Shown here piece by piece: positions 59,252-64,000 of a stretch of 64,000 nt of DNA. Below the pieces are notes generated by a model, which was not told the origin of the DNA, did not search any database, and was given only the letters and a program-made list of their open reading frames with translations. Each line of letters opens with the position of its first letter. The first letter of the stretch is position 1. Origin of the DNA: Polaribacter sp. IC066 (GTDB taxonomy: Bacteria; Bacteroidota; Bacteroidia; Flavobacteriales; Flavobacteriaceae). Both the position numbers and the translations under genes were made by a program. The DNA lies in the NCBI RefSeq assembly GCF_007997085.1, contig NZ_VORR01000001.1, positions 105,776-169,775 on the forward strand, given 5' to 3'.

Positions 59252-59695
59252 ATGAAAAAATTACTATTAACACTTACATTATTCGTTGGTGCCATTTCTT
59301 TAAATGCCCAAGATATTTCTAACAATGCAATTGGTTTGCGTTTTAGCGGCGGAAATGGTTTTGGAGGTGAAATTTCTTACCAAAAAGCATTAAACGACAA
59401 CAATCGTTTAGAGATTGATTTGGGTTTAGGCAACGGCTTAAGCGACTTTAAAGCAACAGGTTTATACCAATGGGTTTGGACTATTGAAGACCGTTTTAAT
59501 TGGTATGCAGGTTTTGGTGCTGGTTTAATTTCTACTGAAGAAGTGGGCATTTATGGCGCTGGAGTAATAGGAATTGAATATAACTTTAATGCGCCTTTTA
59601 TACTTTCTTTAGATTATAGACCAGAAGCAGGAATTACGGGCGATTTAAATGGTTTAAGCAACGATTTTGCATTCTCTATTAGATACCAGTTTTAA
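59252..59695 (+). CDS. Small outer-membrane beta-barrel protein
   Basis: The 147-residue product has a signal peptide (ending NAQ) and alternating beta strands (IGLRFSGGNGFGGEISYQKA, WYAGFGAGLIS, GVIGIEYNF) ending SIRYQF with a terminal Phe, typical of an outer-membrane barrel. It is too small for a porin and probably forms an 8-strand barrel. No named family was recognised. It ends in a bidirectional terminator shared with the convergent DUF4136 gene. Confidence 0.75.
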   Translation: MKKLLLTLTLFVGAISLNAQDISNNAIGLRFSGGNGFGGEISYQKALNDNNRLEIDLGLGNGLSDFKATGLYQWVWTIEDRFNWYAGFGAGLISTEEVGIYGAGVIGIEYNFNAPFILSLDYRPEAGITGDLNGLSNDFAFSIRYQF

Positions 59696-59708
59696 TTGAA
59701 AATCATAA

Positions 59709-59748
59709 AAAAAATCCTCTAAATTAATTTTTAGAGGATTTTTTTTTG
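59709..59748. terminator. Bidirectional terminator between convergent genes
   Basis: A 12-bp perfect stem (59712-59723 with 59730-59741) around a 6-nt loop, with A-rich flank on the left and a T run on the right. It serves both the barrel gene and the DUF4136 gene. Confidence 0.85.
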
Positions 59749-59758
59749 CTGGATAATT

Positions 59759-60274
59759 TTATTTCGGTGGATATTTTTCTAAAATTTTAGCAATTATTTC
59801 TTGAAAATGTAGCTCCTTCTGCTCGGGTTTTCTTTTTTCTTTAATGGTAGAGTTTAAGATTGCCTGCCAAAAAAGTATGTTATTTTCTGCATTCACAAAC
59901 TCGATTGTAAATGCTTCATTTAACTTTTTACCACCAATGGGTATTCCGCCAGAAACGCCAAACCCCCCGTTTATACCGCCAGTTCCTAAACCTATTCCGA
60001 TGGTATTATTATTTTGAGCTTCTGACATTTTTGATTTTATGTTGATAAAAAAATCAGGATTATCAGATTGTAAAAAACCCAATTGTTCTAATTTAAAATT
60101 CACAATATTAGTAACTCTTTTTACATCTAATTCATTTAAACCTACTCCTACATCTTCATAAAATGCGTATGTTTTAAAATTAGAAAAATTAATTTCAGCA
60201 TTATAATCTGTAATTACTCTTGATGTTGAACAACCCATCAACAAAAACAAAAAGAGGTATTTGAAATACTTCAT
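59759..60274 (-). CDS. DUF4136-family lipoprotein
   Basis: The 171-residue product has a lipoprotein signal (FLLMGC at about residue 15) and the DUF4136 layout: DYNAEINFSNFKTYAFYED near the start, a Gly-rich middle (GIGLGTGGINGGFGVSGG) and EFVNAENNILFWQAIL. The function of the family is unknown. It lies 4 nt downstream of the M28 peptidase gene and is probably co-transcribed with it. Confidence 0.85.
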   Translation of the reverse strand: MKYFKYLFLFLLMGCSTSRVITDYNAEINFSNFKTYAFYEDVGVGLNELDVKRVTNIVNFKLEQLGFLQSDNPDFFINIKSKMSEAQNNNTIGIGLGTGGINGGFGVSGGIPIGGKKLNEAFTIEFVNAENNILFWQAILNSTIKEKRKPEQKELHFQEIIAKILEKYPPK

Positions 60275-60278
60275 ACCA

Positions 60279-61343
60279 TTAATTTTTCAGCTCTTTAAGA
60301 ACCACTCTTGTAGGTGTATCTTTGCCATTAATAATACTTTCTGTTCCTATGGCAACTGCTTGAATCGTTTGTGTAATTACGGTCATATTTAAAGTTTCAG
60401 CCTCGTCAGAAACTTGGTGATAATCTTTATCTACATCAATTGCTGTTGTAGAAAATGTGTGCGACGGAACGCCTAAACGCGCCAATGAAGCATTATCTGA
60501 TCTAAAAAATAAATTAAAATTTTTGTACGGATCCGGAAATAATTGATACCCCGAACCTTTTAGATTTTTCTGAATAATTTTTCCAAAATCAGAACGATCA
60601 AAACCCGTTAACCAAGCCGTATTTGGCCCAAAACTTGGCACTTTACCAATCATTTCTAAATTGATTCCTGCCACAAATTTTGCTGCATCAATTCCTTTTC
60701 CGAAATGCGTAGAACCAATTAAGCCCATTTCTTCTGCCGTAAAAGCTACAAAAACAATCGTTCTTTCGTTGCCTACTTTTTTAAAGTATGCTGCCAAGGC
60801 TAAAACACCAGTAACACCAGAAGCATCATCGTTTGCGCCATTAAAAATAACATCTCCTTTCCCCTTCTTTTTCATCCCTAAATGATCATAATGCGCAGAA
60901 ATAATTACATATTCATCTTTTTTACTTTTTCCTTCCAATACACCAATAATGTTGGCACTTGTAATTTCCTCTTCCCCTTTTCTAGGTGCAAAACTAAACG
61001 TTTGTCTGTAGGTTTCTAACCCTTCAAAAGTGGTTAAACCAATTCTTTTAAATTCGGTTTCTATATATTTAGCGGCTTTTTCAATACCTACGGTTCCAGA
61101 TTTCCTGCCTTCCATGTCATCAGCTGCCAATGTATAGAGGTGCTTTCTTACCATGGTAGAATCGATAAAAAAAGAAGTCTCTTTCTTTTTATTTAATGAT
61201 AAACCAGCGGTAATATCCTTCCCATTAGTCCCATCTATTCCATTTATACCGTTTTTTCCATTTGTTTCTTTTTGTCCTTTACTGATAACCGCACAACTGA
61301 ATACTGTTGCAAGAACTATTAAAAAACTAATTATTTTCTTCAT
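60279..61343 (-). CDS. M28-family zinc aminopeptidase, lipoprotein with a short collagen-like linker
   Basis: The 354-residue product has a lipoprotein signal (ATVFSC, Cys at about residue 17). A short Gly-X-Y tract (GKNGINGIDGTNGKD, about residues 29-43) follows. The M28 peptidase domain carries the zinc ligands: HYDHLG, NGANDDASGV and AFTAEEMGLIGS, then FFRSDNASLARLG and HTFSTTAIDVDKDYH. It should be an exopeptidase anchored to the membrane. It starts at an ATG facing away from kdsA. Confidence 0.9.
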   Translation of the reverse strand: MKKIISFLIVLATVFSCAVISKGQKETNGKNGINGIDGTNGKDITAGLSLNKKKETSFFIDSTMVRKHLYTLAADDMEGRKSGTVGIEKAAKYIETEFKRIGLTTFEGLETYRQTFSFAPRKGEEEITSANIIGVLEGKSKKDEYVIISAHYDHLGMKKKGKGDVIFNGANDDASGVTGVLALAAYFKKVGNERTIVFVAFTAEEMGLIGSTHFGKGIDAAKFVAGINLEMIGKVPSFGPNTAWLTGFDRSDFGKIIQKNLKGSGYQLFPDPYKNFNLFFRSDNASLARLGVPSHTFSTTAIDVDKDYHQVSDEAETLNMTVITQTIQAVAIGTESIINGKDTPTRVVLKELKN

Positions 61344-61464
61344 TATTATTTTGTTTTAAAAGTATAAATATACCAATAAAATCATAAATCAACCTATAAT
61401 TTCTAATTCCTTACTGCGCTTTAAAACTAAAAAATCAACACAATGAACACGTTCAAATTTTACG

Positions 61465-61472
61465 TATTTTTG
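61465..61472 (+). promoter_or_regulatory. Candidate kdsA promoter (TATTTTTG)
   Basis: TATTTTTG matches TAnnTTTG. It lies inside the long version of the frame that starts at 61443, so the later ATG at 61488 is the likely start. No clear -33 element. Confidence 0.45.
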
Positions 61473-61487
61473 CTTAAAAATGTACAA

Positions 61488-62306
61488 ATGATTTTATCTG
61501 AAATTCCGAATATAAAACACCTAGATGCAAATAATTTCTTTCTTTTAGCGGGGCCTTGTGCTATTGAAGGCGAAGAAATGGCGTTAAGAATTGCTGAAAA
61601 AATAATTACAATTACCGATAAATTAGCGATTCCGTTTATATTTAAAGGCAGTTTTAAAAAAGCAAACAGAAGCAGAATTGATAGTTTTACGGGAATTGGC
61701 GATGAAAAAGCGCTAAAAATATTACGTAAAGTTTCTGAAACTTTTGGTGTGCCAACGGTAACAGATATTCATGAAGTTTCTGATGCAGCAAAAGCAGCAG
61801 AATATGTTGATGTATTGCAGATTCCGGCATTTTTAGTACGACAGACCGATTTAGTCGTTGCTGCCGCAAAAACAGGAAAAGTTGTCAACTTAAAAAAAGG
61901 ACAATTTATGAGTCCGTCTGCCATGAAACACGCCGTTCAGAAAGTAAAAGATGCAGGTTCTCATAAAGCTTGGATTACTGATAGAGGCACTATGTTTGGC
62001 TACCAAGATATGATTGTCGATTTTAGAGGAATTCCTGAAATGCGCGAATTTGCACCTACAATTTTAGATGTTACCCATTCTTTACAACAACCCAATCAAG
62101 CTGCTGGTGTAACTGGCGGAAGGCCTGAAATGATTGAAACCATTGCTAGAGCCGGAATTGTAAATAATGTAGATGGTTTGTTTATTGAAACTCATTTCGA
62201 TCCTGCAAATGCAAAGTCTGATGGCGCTAATATGTTGCATTTAGATAATTTAGAAAAATTATTAACCAATTTAGTTGCGATTCGAAAAACAGTGAATGGT
62301 TTATAG
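61488..62306 (+). CDS. kdsA: 3-deoxy-8-phosphooctulonate synthase
   Basis: KdsA condenses phosphoenolpyruvate with arabinose 5-phosphate to give KDO-8-phosphate for LPS. The 272-residue product has LLAGPCAIEGEEMALRIAE, FKGSFKKANRSR, GVPTVTDIHEV, LQIPAFLVRQTDLV and ITDRGTMFGYQDMIVDFRGI, and TGGRPEM with the DPANAKSDG motif near the end. These are the classic KdsA blocks. The start is MILSEIPNIKHLD rather than the longer frame, because of the promoter at 61465. Confidence 0.97.
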   Translation: MILSEIPNIKHLDANNFFLLAGPCAIEGEEMALRIAEKIITITDKLAIPFIFKGSFKKANRSRIDSFTGIGDEKALKILRKVSETFGVPTVTDIHEVSDAAKAAEYVDVLQIPAFLVRQTDLVVAAAKTGKVVNLKKGQFMSPSAMKHAVQKVKDAGSHKAWITDRGTMFGYQDMIVDFRGIPEMREFAPTILDVTHSLQQPNQAAGVTGGRPEMIETIARAGIVNNVDGLFIETHFDPANAKSDGANMLHLDNLEKLLTNLVAIRKTVNGL

Positions 62307-62335
62307 GAAAAATTAATCCCTATTATTCTAAAGAG

Positions 62336-62366
62336 TCTCGATACTAAACTTTGTTCAGTATCGAGA
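62336..62366 (+). terminator. Hairpin after kdsA
   Basis: TCTCGATACTAAAC pairs with GTTCAGTATCGAGA apart from one A-C mismatch, around a TTT loop. It lies 30 nt after the kdsA stop. Only a short T stretch follows, so it is a weak terminator or an mRNA-end hairpin. Confidence 0.5.
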
Positions 62367-62537
62367 TTTCGCAAGTATTATGCAGCTATTGCCCTGTTTT
62401 AAAGTTTCGGAAAACCGTAGTAATTTATGTATACCAATAGAGTTCCTTAACTGAATTTATTTCAAGTTCTAAAACTCGCAAGTATACATAAAAATGAAAG
62501 GCACAATTTTTGACTCTTAAAATTGTTTACTCTTTAA

Positions 62538-63503
62538 ATGATGAAACAACTTACTATTATTATTATTTTACTTTGTAGTATTTCTTTGCATTCTCAAGAT
62601 TTTTCTGATGTTGATGCTAAAGTTTTAGAATATCCGAGATTTTCTAAAGCGGAAGATTTAGCCAATAAAATTGAAAAAGATTTTTCTTCGGATGCTCATA
62701 AAGCGAGAGCTACTTTCTTTTGGTTGGCAAAAAACATACGGTACAATTTAAAAGAATATTACAACCCTGAACCAAGACGATTTCGTATCGAGTTTTCATC
62801 CGAAGAAGAAAAAAACCGCAAATTAAAAGCGATAAAATACACGTTGGTTGCAGATATGTTTCGCAATAAAACAGGCGTTTGCGAAGAATATGCGCAAGCT
62901 TTTAAAATAATTTGTAATTTATTAAATATTGAATCTGAAGTTATAAAAGGATATACTCGAAATAATGCAGACGAAATTGGTAAAACTTCAAAAACTGTGA
63001 ATCATGCCTGGAATGCTGTGAAAATTGATGGCAGCTGGGTTCTTTTAGATGCAACTTGGGCAGCAGGTTATAATTCGGGTACTGGCTGGATTCGAGAATT
63101 TAATCCGTATTTTTTTGACATTCCTAAAAGTAAAATCTTTAAATCTCATTATCCAGAAAAACCAGTATGGGTATTACGTTTTGGCAGAATGACTTTAGAT
63201 GCCTTTTACAAACAACCCGTTTACACCTCTACTTTTTTAGGTTTACAAACCGATTTAGTTTCGCCAACAAGCGGAACAATTCGAGTAAATTCATCTAAAA
63301 ACATTGAACTAGAATTTAAGAATTTTGACACCAATTCTTTCGTGGTATATAGTTTTAAAGGATCTAAAAATTCTCGAAAACCAATTATTAAAACGGTTGG
63401 TGATATCTCTACGATGACGATAAAAAATCCGCAAAGAAATACCGACTTAATTTTATTTATTAATAATGACGATGCTTTGTATTTTAAGGTGCTTGTCAGG
63501 TAA
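62538..63503 (+). CDS. Secreted transglutaminase-like domain protein
   Basis: The 321-residue product has a signal peptide (ISLHSQ) and a transglutaminase-like fold with the Cys-His-Asp triad: KTGVCEEYAQAFKIIC (Cys), NHAWNAVKI (His) and WVLLDATWAAGYN (Asp). The C-terminal part is beta-rich. Proteins of this group act as proteases or peptidases at the cell envelope. It is not coupled to a neighbour; kdsA lies about 230 nt upstream. ATGATG at 62538 is the start. Confidence 0.85.
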   Translation: MMKQLTIIIILLCSISLHSQDFSDVDAKVLEYPRFSKAEDLANKIEKDFSSDAHKARATFFWLAKNIRYNLKEYYNPEPRRFRIEFSSEEEKNRKLKAIKYTLVADMFRNKTGVCEEYAQAFKIICNLLNIESEVIKGYTRNNADEIGKTSKTVNHAWNAVKIDGSWVLLDATWAAGYNSGTGWIREFNPYFFDIPKSKIFKSHYPEKPVWVLRFGRMTLDAFYKQPVYTSTFLGLQTDLVSPTSGTIRVNSSKNIELEFKNFDTNSFVVYSFKGSKNSRKPIIKTVGDISTMTIKNPQRNTDLILFINNDDALYFKVLVR

Positions 63504-63873
63504 ATTGCACTTGTTCGCTTTAACTTTGTAATTGGAACAAGTGAAATTAAAAAATATCTCGATACAATTCCGCCCCAAAAACGCGATTACTTGAGTATAC
63601 AATGAACAACTTAAAGGCAAAGCCATCAAAATATCACAAAAGAATAATCTTTTAATATTTCGACACATATCGGCGGGGATATTAAGCCTGAGATCACGCT
63701 AAATACTGAAACAAGTTCAATGCATTTGGTGGGATTAGCATGCCAAACAGGCACAGCAACTTGCAATTTTAAATTCATAGTTCCGCTATTTTTCAAAGTT
63801 GAGTTTCACTAATAAAAATTTGCAGGAGTAACAACCTCCATTTAAAAGGTGCTGGTTGCTGTTCAGGGCAGAA
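63504..63873. other. Region with dispersed repeat and transposase flank
   Basis: About 370 nt without an intact gene. It holds the second copy of the dispersed repeat and the outer flank of a transposase remnant. I see nothing else in it. Confidence 0.45.
63601..63819. repeat. Dispersed repeat, copy B
   Basis: 63681-63819 aligns by eye with 38475-38620. The left end (AATGAACAACTTAAAGGCAA) is a weaker copy of the left end at 38442. Copy B carries an extra stretch of about 40 nt between left end and core compared with copy A. It lies 55 nt from the transposase remnant. Confidence 0.65.
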
Positions 63874-64000
63874 TCATACTTTGACACTAAGTACTTTTAA
63901 TAAATATTTTTCATTCCAAGCAGCTTTAAGTCTTTTACCAGGAATTCCCTGTTTTTCTGATGTTTCATTTCTTAATAAGTTCAGAGCTATTTTTAAAAGA
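63874..64000 (-). pseudogene. C-terminal end of an ISAs1-like transposase (cut by window edge)
   Basis: On the minus strand the frame from the window edge to a TGA at 63876-63874 reads [20 protein letters not shown], then [15 protein letters not shown]. This resembles the C-terminal end of ISAs1-family transposases. Only about 42 codons lie inside the window, so it cannot be told whether the element is complete. It is listed as a pseudogene only because it is partial here. Confidence 0.5.

Noticed and set aside
61443..61487. Start of kdsA at 61443
   Set aside because: The longer form contains a -7 promoter element, and KdsA proteins begin near the later ATG.
34343..63503. A scattered lasso-peptide system (AsnB-like, PqqD/HPr-kinase-like and transglutaminase-like proteins all occur in the window)
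   Set aside because: The AsnB has a full glutaminase domain and lies in a polysaccharide operon, and the transglutaminase-like protein is secreted. They are more than 12 kb from the peptide locus, so only the kinase fusion belongs with the peptides.
1..64000. CRISPR arrays, tRNA or rRNA genes
   Set aside because: Looked for regular direct repeats with spacers and for tRNA-like cloverleaf sequences; none was found by eye.

Overview
The window is a 64 kb piece of a low-GC Bacteroidota chromosome, most likely a marine Flavobacteriaceae member of the Polaribacter/Tenacibaculum kind. The evidence is the SusC/SusD outer-membrane pairs, a type IX secretion (T9SS) C-terminal sorting domain, DUF5723 and DUF4136 proteins, an alpha-2-macroglobulin with SusC-like inserts, and promoters of the Bacteroidota type (TTTG, about 19 nt, TAnnTTTG). 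The genus is inference. No tRNA, rRNA or CRISPR array was seen.

Layout. 1-11075 (minus strand): the str, S10 and spc ribosomal clusters, from rpsL-rpsG-fusA through rpsJ and rplC to rplF, which is cut by the window edge. tuf is missing between fusA and rpsJ. The S10 promoter overlaps the str terminator hairpin. 11250-12914: an Omp85-family outer-membrane protein. 13302-26814: three tandem SusC/SusD loci. The first is intact, the second is a decayed remnant with many stops and frameshifts, and the third has a frameshifted SusC followed by an intact SusD and a third lipoprotein. No glycoside hydrolase, sulfatase or regulator lies with them. 26889-33126: RlmB-type methyltransferase, rhomboid protease, RarA, a three-gene envelope operon whose last gene has an in-frame stop, and a YjjG-type HAD phosphatase.

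33203-40957: surface polysaccharide genes. A plus-strand operon (glycosyltransferase, AsnB-type amidotransferase, flippase, methyltransferase) faces a minus-strand pair (FemAB/GNAT-like protein and a polysaccharide-deacetylase-like protein). 41033-44680: RadC, then the TrkA-TrkH potassium uptake pair.

44958-50607 is the most unusual region. A large T9SS-exported protein is followed by a 58-residue peptide gene with its own terminator. A second, related peptide gene with an amber codon near its start comes next, also with a terminator, and then a PqqD-like/HPr-kinase-like fusion. I suggest this is a peptide-modification (RiPP-like) locus, which is inference. 51006-63503: Mpl ligase, a 2209-residue alpha-2-macroglobulin with an inserted carboxypeptidase-regulatory and TonB-plug module, a small barrel protein, a DUF4136 lipoprotein, an M28 peptidase, KdsA and a secreted transglutaminase-like protein. 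The right edge holds a dispersed repeat and the end of an ISAs1-like transposase.
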